Source: Caryophanales bacterium UBA7278 (GTDB lineage Bacteria; Bacillota_I; Bacilli_A; RFN20; CAG-826). From it: DNA of 28,892 nucleotides. The notes under the pieces were generated by a model. That model worked only from the letters and a program-made list of their open reading frames with translations. It was not told the DNA's origin and searched no databases. Positions 1 to 9,168 of the stretch are shown here, piece by piece; position 1 is the first letter of the stretch; each line of letters begins with the position of its first letter. The DNA lies in assembly GCA_002472275.1 (NCBI GenBank), contig DKRQ01000007.1, positions 1 through 28,892 on the forward strand. Reading direction: 5' to 3'. The translations under genes were made by a program, and so were the position numbers.

Positions 1-50
1 GCGTTTACTATGAAAACTCGCGCTAGCTGAGGCGATAGACAGGAAATTGA

Positions 51-82
51 GAATTTGCGACTCTAAGAGTCGCCTTTTCTTT
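51..82 (+). terminator. Intrinsic terminator of an off-window gene
   Basis: A perfect 7-bp stem, GCGACTC (57-63) and GAGTCGC (67-73), with a TAA loop is followed by CTTTTCTTT. It most likely ends a plus-strand gene whose body lies left of the window. Bases 1-50 may hold the end of that gene but cannot be assigned. Confidence 0.75.
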
Positions 83-230
83 CGTCATAACTCGAATCAC
101 TTTTCGGTTCGCTTTCACCCTATAAGAGGTAGGAAGTTCAATATGAAAAACCTTATCAAAGCAGAAAAGCACCTTTCATTGCCATGGCCAAAAGAACCAA
201 GGAGAACCCTATTGGGTCATTTCAAAATGC

Positions 231-259
231 TTGTGTACATGATTGCGTACATGTACAAT
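231..259 (+). promoter_or_regulatory. TA promoter with overlapping TGTACA operator repeats
   Basis: A -35-like TTGTGT (231-236), a 17-bp spacer and a -10 TACAAT (254-259) precede the antitoxin gene. Two TGTACA hexamers (234-239 and 252-257) overlap these boxes, and the second lies in the longer palindrome GTACATGTAC (247-256). Known: the E. coli YefM-YoeB complex autorepresses by binding palindromes with a TGTACA core. Inferred: the same autoregulation operates here. The rest of 83-230 shows no gene I can support. Confidence 0.7.
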
Positions 260-277
260 GCCAACGAGGTAGTAAAT

Positions 278-529
278 ATGACGAGCATTAACGCGACCGC
301 TTTTAGGAAAGACCTGTTCAAGATACTGGATACGGTCATCAAATTCGACGATCCCGTCACGGTGACGACCAAAAACGGCAACGCGGTTTTGATTTCCGAA
401 TCGGAATACCGTTCCATCATGGAAACGATCTACCTGATGTCCGACCGAGAATTCATGGAAGGGCTAAAGGACGCGGATGAGCAGGACAGGGCGACCTACA
501 CCAAATTCGACCCCAAGAAGGATTTATGA
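278..529 (+). CDS. yefM: YefM/Phd-family antitoxin
   Basis: This 83-aa protein is the antitoxin of a type II toxin-antitoxin pair. It should bind and neutralise the YoeB toxin encoded immediately downstream and repress the shared promoter. The N-terminus (MTSINATAFRKDLF, then a VTVTTKNGNAVLISESEYRS stretch) matches the Phd/YefM DNA-binding fold, and the charged C-terminus is typical of the toxin-wrapping tail. I start at ATG 278 because a GAGGT ribosome-binding site sits at 266-270 and because the residues from there match the family. The open frame runs upstream to 47, but that part has no family character and overlaps the promoter and operator. The gene overlaps yoeB by 4 bases (ATGA), consistent with translational coupling. 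Confidence 0.9.
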   Translation: MTSINATAFRKDLFKILDTVIKFDDPVTVTTKNGNAVLISESEYRSIMETIYLMSDREFMEGLKDADEQDRATYTKFDPKKDL

Positions 530-789
530 GCTACAGTCTATATTTGTCCCGACAGGCCGAGAAAGACAAGCGGCTCATCGCGGAAGGGGGTTTGGGGGCC
601 AAAGTGAGGATGCTGTGCGAGATTTTGCAGCGGAATCCGTTCCAGAACCCACCCCCATATGAAAAACTTAGGGGCCATTTGGAGGGAAAGTATTCCCGAA
701 GGATCAACATCCATCATCGGCTTCTTTACGAAGTGGACGAAGAAAAGAAAGCGGTCTACGTGCTCAGGATGTGGACCCACTACGAATAA
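526..789 (+). CDS. yoeB: YoeB-family mRNA interferase toxin
   Basis: This 87-aa protein is a RelE-superfamily toxin of the YoeB (Txe) type, a ribosome-dependent mRNA endonuclease that cuts mRNA in the A site. The fold signature is clear: a basic N-terminal helix, FQNPPPYEKLRGHLEG near residues 39-54, and the RRINIHHRLLYEV strand near 58-70. It ends in THYE. The catalytic set known from E. coli YoeB is retained: Glu46, Arg65 and the terminal His-Tyr pair (His85, Tyr86 here). Length is typical (84-90 aa). It is coupled to the antitoxin by a 4-base overlap, and the next TA pair begins 15 bases downstream. All active-site residues are present, so I expect an active toxin. Confidence 0.93.
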   Translation: MSYSLYLSRQAEKDKRLIAEGGLGAKVRMLCEILQRNPFQNPPPYEKLRGHLEGKYSRRINIHHRLLYEVDEEKKAVYVLRMWTHYE

Positions 790-804
790 AAGAAGGAAAG
801 ACCC

Positions 805-1023
805 ATGCCCGTATCAGTTAGATTCGACAAAGAAGAGGAAAAACTCGTCAAAAGCTACTGCGCCTTGCACGGGATTTCCATGTCCGACGCGATCCGTCGC
901 GCGATCCTCGAGAAAATCGAGGAGGAATTCGACATCGCGGAAGCGGAAGAGGCTATTCGCAAATTCGAAGCAGATCCTGTCACGATTCCTTGGAAAAAGG
1001 TTAAGGAAGAACTCGGTTTATGA
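805..1023 (+). CDS. RHH-type antitoxin (RelB-like)
   Basis: This 72-aa protein begins with the short beta strand and two helices of a ribbon-helix-helix DNA-binding domain (PVSVRFDKEEEKLVKSYCALHG then MSDAIRRAILEKIEEE). An acidic helical tail follows that would contact the toxin. It is the likely antitoxin and autorepressor for the RelE-family toxin that overlaps its last 4 bases (1020-1023). An AAGGAAAG ribosome-binding site lies just upstream. No separate promoter is evident in the 15-bp gap after yoeB, so the two TA modules may be cotranscribed. The RHH family is clear; the exact subfamily is not. Confidence 0.85.
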   Translation: MPVSVRFDKEEEKLVKSYCALHGISMSDAIRRAILEKIEEEFDIAEAEEAIRKFEADPVTIPWKKVKEELGL

Positions 1024-1292
1024 AGTGGGCATTGGAGTTTACGCCCGACGCGGAAAAGCAACTGAGAAAACTCGACCCTCAAACGCAGCGACTCATTGCC
1101 TCATGGATTAAGAAGCACATATTGGGAGCGGACGACCCTCGAACGACGGGAAAGCCCCTAACCCATAATCTCGCTGGCTACTGGCGATATCGCATCGGGA
1201 ATTACCGAATGATCTGCAAGATCGTGGATAAGAGAATCCTAGTTATCGTGGTGCAAATCGGTCATAGAAGCGTTGTGAATATGATAAAATAA
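1020..1292 (+). CDS. relE: RelE/ParE-family toxin
   Basis: This 90-aa RelE-superfamily toxin carries the signature of the family: an N-terminal EFTPDAEKQLRKLDPQTQRLI helix pair, a GKPLTHNLAGYWRYRIGNYRMI core (residues 45-65) and a GHRSVVN C-terminus (81-87). RelE members cleave mRNA in the ribosome, while the related ParE members poison gyrase. The YRIGNYRMICKI strand and the terminal His-Arg favour RelE. It is coupled to the RHH antitoxin by an ATGA overlap. It follows a complete YefM/YoeB pair, giving two non-cognate modules back to back. Confidence 0.88.
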   Translation: MKWALEFTPDAEKQLRKLDPQTQRLIASWIKKHILGADDPRTTGKPLTHNLAGYWRYRIGNYRMICKIVDKRILVIVVQIGHRSVVNMIK

Positions 1293-1308
1293 GGCTTGGC
1301 TGAAAAAC

Positions 1309-2565
1309 GTGAAAAGCATTAAGGCATCCTTCTCGTTAAAAGCGTTAGTGTTTTTGTCAACTTTGATGCCCCTTTTTTCTTGCGCTCAGGCCAAAGACCC
1401 CTTTCTTTCGAAATTGTCTTGCCCGCCTAGAGAAAAGGTAGATTCCTCAGCGCTTTTGGAGAATCTTCCCGAGATTCCTTCCTGGCCGGATTGGGTGAGA
1501 TTCGATGGGGAGAGGCAATCCGTTCTCCCAGGACCAATCGTCTGTCATGGTTACCATCACGGCTATCTCGTGGTTTCGAATTATAATTCGGCATGGTGGG
1601 GGCATTCTTTCTATATCCTCGGAAATGCCTATTTCTTCGGTGGTGAATCGGCGGCATATACTAACACGATTTGCTTCGAAGTCGAGGAGGGACAACCCAT
1701 CGCCTATGATGAGATTCGGTCCGCCAACCACCGGCCCCTGAAGGAGCTTTACTGCGAAGGGGTCTTCGCCGACGAGGAGGTGTATCGCTTCGCCCTCGAA
1801 GATCTTGCGGCGAAAAGCGAAGGGCTTAAAGGGGAGGATCTAAAGGCTTGGGAGACGGAGACCGCCCAATTTCTAGACTCCGCTTACGAAGGCTACGAGA
1901 TTCCAAACTATAGGAACAAGGACCTTTTGAAGGCCATTGAACCGATTCCATATTCCCTTGATTTGCCCAAAGAAGTAACGGATTCCTGGGGGAGCTTTCG
2001 AACGATCGTTTGCGGAAAGGAGACGGTAGCCCCCGACGGGCAAAGCGTTATCCGGTCCTACGAATTCGTCGATTTGCCTGCGGCCGACGATATTTCCTCA
2101 ATGCTTTGGTGCGGGGAAAGCGAAGGTTTTGCCCTGCTTACTTCCATCGCGCCGAAAACCCGGGAGCTATCCTCCAGCCAAAAACCGTTGGAAAGGGACT
2201 ACTACCCCTTTAACGGCGCTTCCATAGAAGGGCAACGCACTTCCGGCTGGGGTAGCGAAGACATTTTCGAACCGACATACAGGCGGCTTAGCTGGCCTTT
2301 CAATTATTCCCGCTCATTCAATAGGGAATTCTATTTCGGCGATAGGGGTTATCCGATTTACGCTTTCAAAAATGGTGTTTTTTACGAAGCGGCGGCCCTA
2401 TATCTTGCCGGATCGATCCCGAAGTCGGCTTTCTCGATGGTGGCACGTGCGCTTTATTCCTATGATTTGGACAATTCCAAGGACAAGGAAGCCTTCGCGA
2501 AGTCTTATATCGAGAAATGGAACGAAAACTACAAAGACGGTGGTCAAGTCCTCACTGTTAGTTGA
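1309..2565 (+). CDS. Putative secreted lipoprotein of unknown function
   Basis: I do not recognise the family of this 418-aa protein. It starts with GTG. Residues 1-25 form a lipoprotein signal: a short basic start, a hydrophobic stretch (about 10-22) and a lipobox-like LFSC with Cys25 as the predicted lipidated residue. The rest is a soluble extracellular domain rich in Trp, Tyr and acidic residues. A GHSF motif occurs at 98-101, preceded by two Trp; a similar FWGHSF motif occurs in the secreted protein at 21017-21709, but I see no matching Asn-Cys motif here. Base composition is lower in GC than the adjoining truB. It follows the TA pair by 16 bases and may read from its promoter or from a weak AT-rich box near 1280-1290. 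A surface role is inferred only from the signal peptide. Confidence 0.7.
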   Translation: MKSIKASFSLKALVFLSTLMPLFSCAQAKDPFLSKLSCPPREKVDSSALLENLPEIPSWPDWVRFDGERQSVLPGPIVCHGYHHGYLVVSNYNSAWWGHSFYILGNAYFFGGESAAYTNTICFEVEEGQPIAYDEIRSANHRPLKELYCEGVFADEEVYRFALEDLAAKSEGLKGEDLKAWETETAQFLDSAYEGYEIPNYRNKDLLKAIEPIPYSLDLPKEVTDSWGSFRTIVCGKETVAPDGQSVIRSYEFVDLPAADDISSMLWCGESEGFALLTSIAPKTRELSSSQKPLERDYYPFNGASIEGQRTSGWGSEDIFEPTYRRLSWPFNYSRSFNREFYFGDRGYPIYAFKNGVFYEAAALYLAGSIPKSAFSMVARALYSYDLDNSKDKEAFAKSYIEKWNENYKDGGQVLTVS

Positions 2566-2584
2566 GCCTCCGGCCTCGTTGTTT

Positions 2585-2623
2585 TTGCCTTTCGTTCACT
2601 TTTATGTTGTATACTCTTGCTTA
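2585..2623 (+). promoter_or_regulatory. truB promoter, leaderless-type
   Basis: A -10 TATACT at 2610-2615 ends 7 nt before the truB ATG at 2623, so transcription should start at or next to the A of the start codon. A weak -35, TTGCCT (2585-2590), lies 19 bp upstream. There is no Shine-Dalgarno sequence before the ATG. Confidence 0.55.
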
Positions 2624-3462
2624 TGCAAGACGGCATCCTTTTGATCGATAAGCCAGAAGGGGTTACCTCCAGGAAGGTCGATAACCTCATCGGCAAGGCC
2701 CTCCATAACCGCAAAGTCGGTCATTTGGGCACGCTCGACCCATTCGCGACGGGACTCCTCGTCGTCGGGGTGGGGAAGGGCAATAAGGTCCTCCCTTTCA
2801 TCGAAGACGGGAACAAGGCCTATTTGGCGTCCCTTAAGCTCGGCGTGGCCACCTCGACCGGGGACAAAGACGGGGAGGTGACGGAGCAAAAGGAAGTGCC
2901 CCCTTTCGATATCAAGAAAGCCAAAGAGGTCCTCGCTACCTTCCTAGGCAAATCCAAGCAGATCCCCCCGATGACCTCGGCGATCAAGATCAACGGGACC
3001 GCTCTTTATGAACTCGCCCACAAAGGGGAGGAGGTCGAAAGGGAGCCCCGGGACATAGAGGTATTCGATATCCATCCTCTTTATTTGGAGGGGGATCGTC
3101 TGGATTTCATCGCGACGGTGAGCAAAGGGACCTACATGAGAACTCTAGGCGAGGACATCGCCAAAGCACTAGGGACGGTAGGGCACCTGACCGCCTTAAG
3201 AAGGCTGAAGGTCGGCAATATAGGAGTGGAGCGCAGCACGCCTCTAGAAGGGGTTTCCGAATCTAGTTTCGTCGATATGAAAACCCTGATTTCCCTGCCG
3301 ATAGTCGAAATAGATGAGAAAGTATGCAAGAAGGCAAAAAACGGAATGAAACTCGAACTAAATTCCCAATACGATAAAGTCGTCCTTGTCTATGGCGACG
3401 AACTCATCGCCGTCTATGAGAAGCAAGGGAACCTATATTCCAGCGTGAGGGGGCTCTTCTAA
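2623..3462 (+). CDS. truB: tRNA pseudouridine(55) synthase TruB
   Basis: TruB converts U55 in the T loop of most tRNAs to pseudouridine. The 279-aa protein opens with GILLIDKPEGVTS, then KVGHLGTLDPFATGLL, which contains the catalytic aspartate (Asp39) in the GTLDP motif. The tRNA-binding KGTYMRTLGEDIAKALG segment follows near residues 171-187. A short C-terminal region corresponds to the degenerate PUA part seen in bacterial TruB. A TTG at 2617 is in frame, but I choose ATG 2623 because the -10 box would leave TTG outside the transcript. Its stop overlaps the ribF start by one base (TAATG), the classical truB-ribF coupling of Bacillota. Confidence 0.96.
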   Translation: MQDGILLIDKPEGVTSRKVDNLIGKALHNRKVGHLGTLDPFATGLLVVGVGKGNKVLPFIEDGNKAYLASLKLGVATSTGDKDGEVTEQKEVPPFDIKKAKEVLATFLGKSKQIPPMTSAIKINGTALYELAHKGEEVEREPRDIEVFDIHPLYLEGDRLDFIATVSKGTYMRTLGEDIAKALGTVGHLTALRRLKVGNIGVERSTPLEGVSESSFVDMKTLISLPIVEIDEKVCKKAKNGMKLELNSQYDKVVLVYGDELIAVYEKQGNLYSSVRGLF

Positions 3463-4355
3463 TGGAAGTCATTAGATTCGGACTTAATGACCTACCAAAA
3501 GATAACGAACCCCTCTGCATGGCCTTGGGGAATTTCGATGGCGTCCACGCGGGACACCAACGCCTTTTCCTCCACGCGGCGATGTCGGATTTCACCTCGT
3601 CCGTCCTTTTCTTCTCCTCGCCCTTCGTCCCGGCCGGGGCTTCGGGGTATCCCTGCCTTACCTCTTTGGAAGACAAGATCTCCATCGCCGACAGGATGAG
3701 GATCAAAAAGGCCTACGTCATCGAGGCGACCCCCGAGTTATATTCCCTTGCCCCTTCGGCGTTCATGGACCTTTTGGAACGAATCGGCGTCAAGGAAGTG
3801 GTGGTCGGAGCCGATTTCCGCTTCGGCGAAAAGGCCAGCGGCACCCCTTCGGAGCTAAAGGAGAGATTCAAAGCCAAGATAATCTCCCTCGTCGAGAAAG
3901 ACGGGATCAAGATCTCGACCCGCGTGATTCGCGGCCTCATCGAAAACGGGCAGATCGAAAAAGCAAACGACCTTTTAGGTCGACCCTACGAAATAAAGGG
4001 GAAGGTCGTAGAAGGATTCCATAACGGGACCAAAATCGGCTTCCCGACCGTCAATTTGGAACTCGACGCGGATTACGTCTTGCCCCTAGATGGGGTTTAC
4101 GCGGGTCTCGTCTACGTCGACGGGATTCCCTTCAGGGCGATGGTTAACGTCGGCAAGAACCCAACGGTGGGGAAGCTGGACCATCGGATTGTCGAGGCGC
4201 ACCTGCTCGACTATTCGGGCAACGCCTATGGCAAGACAGTATACGTGGCCTTCATCGGGTTCGTCAGGGGCGAGATGAAATTCGCTTCGCTCCATCAACT
4301 CAAGGGGCAACTAGAAAAGGACGTGACCACGGTCGCGTCGATGCTCAAGCGCTAG
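3462..4355 (+). CDS. ribF: Bifunctional riboflavin kinase/FAD synthetase RibF
   Basis: RibF phosphorylates riboflavin to FMN and adenylylates FMN to FAD. In this 297-aa protein the N-terminal nucleotidyltransferase domain carries GNFDGVHAGH (residues 23-32, the HxGH-type motif). The second domain starts near residue 180 with GRPYEIKGKVVEGF and has the flavokinase motif KIGFPTVNLELD, followed by LDGVYAGLV. Length is normal (about 290-320 aa). It is translationally coupled to truB, and a strong bidirectional terminator follows. FAD produced here would supply the flavoenzymes encoded at 17870-20562, although nothing links the two genetically. Confidence 0.95.
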   Translation: MEVIRFGLNDLPKDNEPLCMALGNFDGVHAGHQRLFLHAAMSDFTSSVLFFSSPFVPAGASGYPCLTSLEDKISIADRMRIKKAYVIEATPELYSLAPSAFMDLLERIGVKEVVVGADFRFGEKASGTPSELKERFKAKIISLVEKDGIKISTRVIRGLIENGQIEKANDLLGRPYEIKGKVVEGFHNGTKIGFPTVNLELDADYVLPLDGVYAGLVYVDGIPFRAMVNVGKNPTVGKLDHRIVEAHLLDYSGNAYGKTVYVAFIGFVRGEMKFASLHQLKGQLEKDVTTVASMLKR

Positions 4356-4369
4356 TTTCTTATCCATAA

Positions 4370-4407
4370 GAAAAAGACCTCGGTTTTCCGGGGTCTTTGC
4401 TTTCTTA
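4370..4407. terminator. Bidirectional terminator between ribF and the His/Cys-rich protein
   Basis: An 11-bp stem with one G-U pair (4373-4383 with 4388-4398) and a TTTT loop is followed by GCTTTCTT on the plus strand and by TTTTTCTT on the minus strand. It can end ribF and the convergent gene at 4405-4773. Confidence 0.85.
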
Positions 4408-4773
4408 GGCTTCGTGGTGGTGGTGTTCGCAGCCTTCCTCGCCGCAATCGCAATCGTCGTGGCAACATTCGCCATCGTGATGGTGATGGCCGCATCCACA
4501 TCCGCAGGAGTGGCGGACGGTGACCTTGAGGTTTGGGCCCTCCGCGTCGAAGACGGCGGATTCGAGGTAGACCCTCGCTTCCTCGGTGATGGAGACGAGG
4601 ACCCCGTCGATGTCCTCATAGGATTCGACTTCGTCCTTTTTGGCTAGATCGAGGGATAGATGGGCTTCGCTTCCGTCTTCCTCTTTGCTTACGAGGGCGA
4701 TGCGGACGACTTCCTTGCCAGCTTTCTTTAGAGCGGCGTCGAAGATGGCTTTTCCTTCAGGGGTGATGTTCAT
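4405..4773 (-). CDS. HesB/IscA-like protein with His/Cys-rich metal-binding tail
   Basis: This 122-aa protein has an N-terminal part (about residues 1-95) that resembles A-type Fe-S carriers (HesB/IscA/SufA): an MNITPEGKAIF start, a DGVLVSITEEARVYLESAVFD strand-helix core and a Cys-Gly-Cys-Gly-Cys cluster at 90-94. The family delivers Fe-S clusters or iron to apoproteins. The remaining ~30 residues form an unusual tail with two runs of four histidines (96-99, 117-120) and five more cysteines (103, 104, 108, 110, 115), suggesting storage or delivery of Zn, Ni or Fe. Start ATG 4773 has an AAGAAGAG-like ribosome-binding site and a TATAAA box about 30 bp upstream. It is divergent from the GntR operon. 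The A-type assignment is tentative; the metal-binding tail is plain in the sequence. Confidence 0.6.
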   Translation of the reverse strand: MNITPEGKAIFDAALKKAGKEVVRIALVSKEEDGSEAHLSLDLAKKDEVESYEDIDGVLVSITEEARVYLESAVFDAEGPNLKVTVRHSCGCGCGHHHHDGECCHDDCDCGEEGCEHHHHEA

Positions 4774-4864
4774 GTGGTTTTCTCTTCTTTCGGGCAACCA
4801 TTTTATATGGAACGCGTGAGGGATAAAAGGGCGTATTCGCTTGAAGGAAGATAAGCGGTGGATG

Positions 4865-4899
4865 TTGCAATCGATTAATACAGTTAATACAATGATGGC
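4865..4899 (+). promoter_or_regulatory. Leaderless-type promoter and direct-repeat operator of the GntR-ABC operon
   Basis: TTGCAA (4865-4870), a 17-bp spacer and TACAAT (4888-4893) lie 6 nt before the ATG at 4900. Within it TTAATACA occurs twice (4875-4882 and 4884-4891) in a 9-bp direct repeat, the second copy overlapping the -10. This is a plausible autorepressor site for the GntR protein. Confidence 0.65.
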
Positions 4900-5226
4900 A
4901 TGATTTTCAGTGGCCGTCGTCCCATCTACGCCGAACTTGCCTCCCATTACGAGGACCTGATCGGAAAAGGAGTCTACAAGGAAGGGGACTATCTTCCCTC
5001 CGTCCGTGACGTCGCCCTAGGTGAGGGAATCAACCCCAACACCGTGGCGCGCGCCTTTTCGATCCTCGCCGAGAAAGGCATCGTCACCGCGATCCCGAAG
5101 AAAGGGTACCGCGTTGGCAAACTAAAAGGGGATGATCCGCTCGTGAAGGCCCTTAAGGGCCTAAGGGAAATGGGCTATTCCAAGGAAGAGCTCATGGAGG
5201 CGGCCAAGGAGGTATTTGATGATTGA
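4900..5226 (+). CDS. GntR-family (YtrA-type) transcriptional regulator
   Basis: This 108-aa protein is a short GntR-family repressor. The winged helix-turn-helix occupies about residues 5-70 (PIYAELASHYEDLIGKGVYKEGD, then LPSVRDVALGEGINPNTVARAF and the wing KGYRVGK). Only a brief helical tail replaces the usual effector domain. That size and its place directly ahead of an ABC ATPase and permease match the YtrA subfamily, which represses its own ABC-transporter operon and often responds to cell-envelope stress or peptide antibiotics. The stop overlaps the start of the ATPase gene by 8 bases. No Shine-Dalgarno precedes the ATG, and the promoter predicts a leaderless message. Confidence 0.9.
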   Translation: MIFSGRRPIYAELASHYEDLIGKGVYKEGDYLPSVRDVALGEGINPNTVARAFSILAEKGIVTAIPKKGYRVGKLKGDDPLVKALKGLREMGYSKEELMEAAKEVFDD

Positions 5227-6106
5227 GATAAATAATCTCACTAAAAGGTTTGAGGACGTGGTCGCGGTCAATGCCCTGACCCTTTCCCTCCAACCTGGCA
5301 TCACCGGCCTAGTGGGGGAAAACGGCGCGGGCAAATCCACGCTCATGCGCCTCATCTCCGGCGTGCTGCTCCCCGAGGAAGGGGAGATTAGGATCGACGG
5401 GGAAAACGCCGATTCGCAAAAGGGGAAGGCCAAGGTCTTCTTCCTTTCCGACGACCCCTATGCCCCTCAAGGCGCGGGCATCAAGGGCGTCTACGATTTC
5501 TACGCCTGCTTCTACGATATCGACAAGGACCGTTTCGACGGGCTCATCGAGAAGTTCGGCTTGCCTTTAGATAGGAAGGTCGCGGGCTTCTCCAAGGGCA
5601 TGAGGAGGCAGCTTTTCCTCGCCCTTTCCCTCTCGGTCAACGTCCCGTATCTGCTTCTAGACGAGGCCTTCGACGGACTCGACCCGTTGCTACTAGAGAA
5701 ACTTAAGGACGAGATGCTCGAAGAAGCCTCGAAAGGGAAGACGATCCTCGCCTCCTCCCATAACGTCACCGCGCTTCAAAGGCTCGTCGACCATTACGTG
5801 TTCCTTTATAAAGGAAAACTATCGACCCAAGAGGAAAGCGTCGACCTCGGTTCCTCCTTCGTGAAGTTCCAGGCCGCCTTCAAGGAAGAGGTGAGCAAGG
5901 AGCAACTCATCGCCCTTGGGCTAGACGTCATCGCCTTCAAGAAGGTCGGCAGCGTCACCAATTTCGTCTGCCTTGAGCAGGAGGGGATCGAGGAGAAGGT
6001 CAATGAGGCCTTCCCGTCCCTCTTCCTAGAAAACATCCCGCTGGACGCGGAGGAGACCATCATCCTCCAGCTGACTCTCGCGGAAAGGGAGGCCGACCAT
6101 GAATAG
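5219..6106 (+). CDS. ABC transporter ATP-binding protein
   Basis: This 295-aa nucleotide-binding subunit has all hallmarks: Walker A GENGAGKST near residues 33-41, a signature-like FSKGMRRQLFLALSLS, Walker B YLLLDEAFDGLDP and the switch histidine in ASSHNV. About 90 C-terminal residues form an extra region common in BcrA/CcmA-type exporter ATPases. It would energise the membrane protein encoded next. I take ATG 5219, which has an AAGGAGG ribosome-binding site, over the TTG one codon earlier. The gene overlaps the GntR gene by 8 bases and the permease gene by 8 bases, so the three form one operon. The substrate is unknown; bacitracin-like or lantibiotic export is only a family-level possibility. 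Confidence 0.94.
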   Translation: MIEINNLTKRFEDVVAVNALTLSLQPGITGLVGENGAGKSTLMRLISGVLLPEEGEIRIDGENADSQKGKAKVFFLSDDPYAPQGAGIKGVYDFYACFYDIDKDRFDGLIEKFGLPLDRKVAGFSKGMRRQLFLALSLSVNVPYLLLDEAFDGLDPLLLEKLKDEMLEEASKGKTILASSHNVTALQRLVDHYVFLYKGKLSTQEESVDLGSSFVKFQAAFKEEVSKEQLIALGLDVIAFKKVGSVTNFVCLEQEGIEEKVNEAFPSLFLENIPLDAEETIILQLTLAEREADHE

Positions 6107-7256
6107 CAAGTTCGTCAAATGGCAGCTAAAAGCCTGGCTCGTGCCCCTTATCATCCTCGGGGTATACGGGTTGCTTGCCATCGTCCTTCCTAGGCTAAGC
6201 GAGAACTACATCGTCACCGGGGATGTCCCAGAGTACCTGGCGAGGAACTCGATTGCCTCCGCGATAGGCGGTTTCGCCAACATGGCCCTCTCTACGGGGG
6301 TCATCCTCTCCCTCATCCTCGCCATCATCTCCTCTGACTACAAGTGGAAGAGGGCCCGTTATGACGCCTATGCGCAACTGCCCCTATGCAAAAATGGGAT
6401 CAAGCGCCACAGGATGATCCTTTCCTTGGCCCTGGTCGGTGCGATGTTCACCCTCCATTATTGGCTTGGCGCCGGGACTTTCGCCTTGCGTTGGCTCTCC
6501 CTTAAGCAAGCCGCCGCTTCCTCCGGGGGACTCGTCGGCGGCGTCGACTTCATGCCGATATTGCTCTCCTATCTCCTTGGTGTGGTGGGGCTAGCCGCCG
6601 TTCACCTAACCAACTTCGCCATCGCAAGTATGAGCCATTCCCTTTGGAGCGCGCTCATGATGCTCCTGCTGGGGAACCTCGTGATCAACCTCGGGCCCAC
6701 CTTGATCCTAGGCTATTTCTTCCCCTTCTTCGGTAGGCCCTCCTACGACATGTTCGCCTATGGCTCGGTCACGGGCGTGGACGTCGTCTACCGTTTGAAC
6801 GACATCTTCTCCAAGAAGGCCGCCTTCATCGAACCGAAACTCTCCAACGAGGTGCTCATCGCCCTCGTCGTCGGCGGGGTCGTCACCCTGGGCCTAGGCG
6901 TCGGCTCCTTCTTCTACGTCTTCTTTAGGAAAGAGATGTCCGGGGAATACTGCGGGGGCAAATCCTTCGATACCTTCGGGAAAACCCTATTCCCGCACGC
7001 CTTCGCCCTCGTCGTTGCCTTCGCGATCGGGCAGATCGGCGCCGCGGCCGGGAAGGTGATCCTGGCCTCAGGCATGGCCGTCGCGATCATCGAGATGGTC
7101 TTCATCCTCCTAGGCTACTTCGTGCTCCTATTCGTCTACTTCCTTACCCTGAAAATCGGCAAGTGGCAATGGATCATCGCCGGGGGCATCGTCGCTTTGG
7201 CGGTCGTCTTGTTCCTGCTAGGGGTGCTCGCCGCCCCGCAGGCCTACGTTGCCTAA
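6099..7256 (+). CDS. ABC transporter permease (ABC-2/YtrC-like)
   Basis: This 385-aa integral membrane protein has about eight hydrophobic segments (for example near 12-30, 58-75, 103-120, 155-175, 185-210, 250-275, 300-325 and 335-380). There is no soluble enzymatic domain. It follows the ATPase with an 8-base overlap and an AAAGGGAGG ribosome-binding site, so it is the likely transmembrane partner of that ATPase. Segment number and length agree with ABC-2-type permeases found with YtrA-like regulators. No substrate can be inferred from sequence alone. A strong hairpin terminator follows the stop. Confidence 0.8.
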   Translation: MNSKFVKWQLKAWLVPLIILGVYGLLAIVLPRLSENYIVTGDVPEYLARNSIASAIGGFANMALSTGVILSLILAIISSDYKWKRARYDAYAQLPLCKNGIKRHRMILSLALVGAMFTLHYWLGAGTFALRWLSLKQAAASSGGLVGGVDFMPILLSYLLGVVGLAAVHLTNFAIASMSHSLWSALMMLLLGNLVINLGPTLILGYFFPFFGRPSYDMFAYGSVTGVDVVYRLNDIFSKKAAFIEPKLSNEVLIALVVGGVVTLGLGVGSFFYVFFRKEMSGEYCGGKSFDTFGKTLFPHAFALVVAFAIGQIGAAAGKVILASGMAVAIIEMVFILLGYFVLLFVYFLTLKIGKWQWIIAGGIVALAVVLFLLGVLAAPQAYVA

Positions 7257-7270
7257 AGGCAAACCAAAAG

Positions 7271-7304
7271 GAAAAGTGGATCCGACTAGGGTCCACTTTT
7301 TTCT
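7271..7304. terminator. Bidirectional terminator between the permease gene and typA
   Basis: An 8-bp stem (GTGGATCC 7276-7283 with GGGTCCAC 7289-7296, one G-U pair) with a GACTA loop is followed by TTTTTTC on the plus strand and TTTTCCTTTT on the minus strand. It separates two convergent genes. Confidence 0.85.
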
Positions 7305-7306
7305 TC

Positions 7307-9139
<1,833 letters not shown>

Positions 9140-9168
9140 AAGCTTTCCTCCTAGAAAAACCGCGAGAA

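Noticed and set aside
47..277. N-terminal extension of the YefM antitoxin frame
   Set aside because: It has no family character and crosses the promoter and operator; ATG 278 has a good ribosome-binding site.
2566..2592. Terminator after the lipoprotein gene
   Set aside because: GAGCC and GGCCTC can pair only with a bulge, and the following GTTGTTTTTG is a poor T-run; it is too weak to call.
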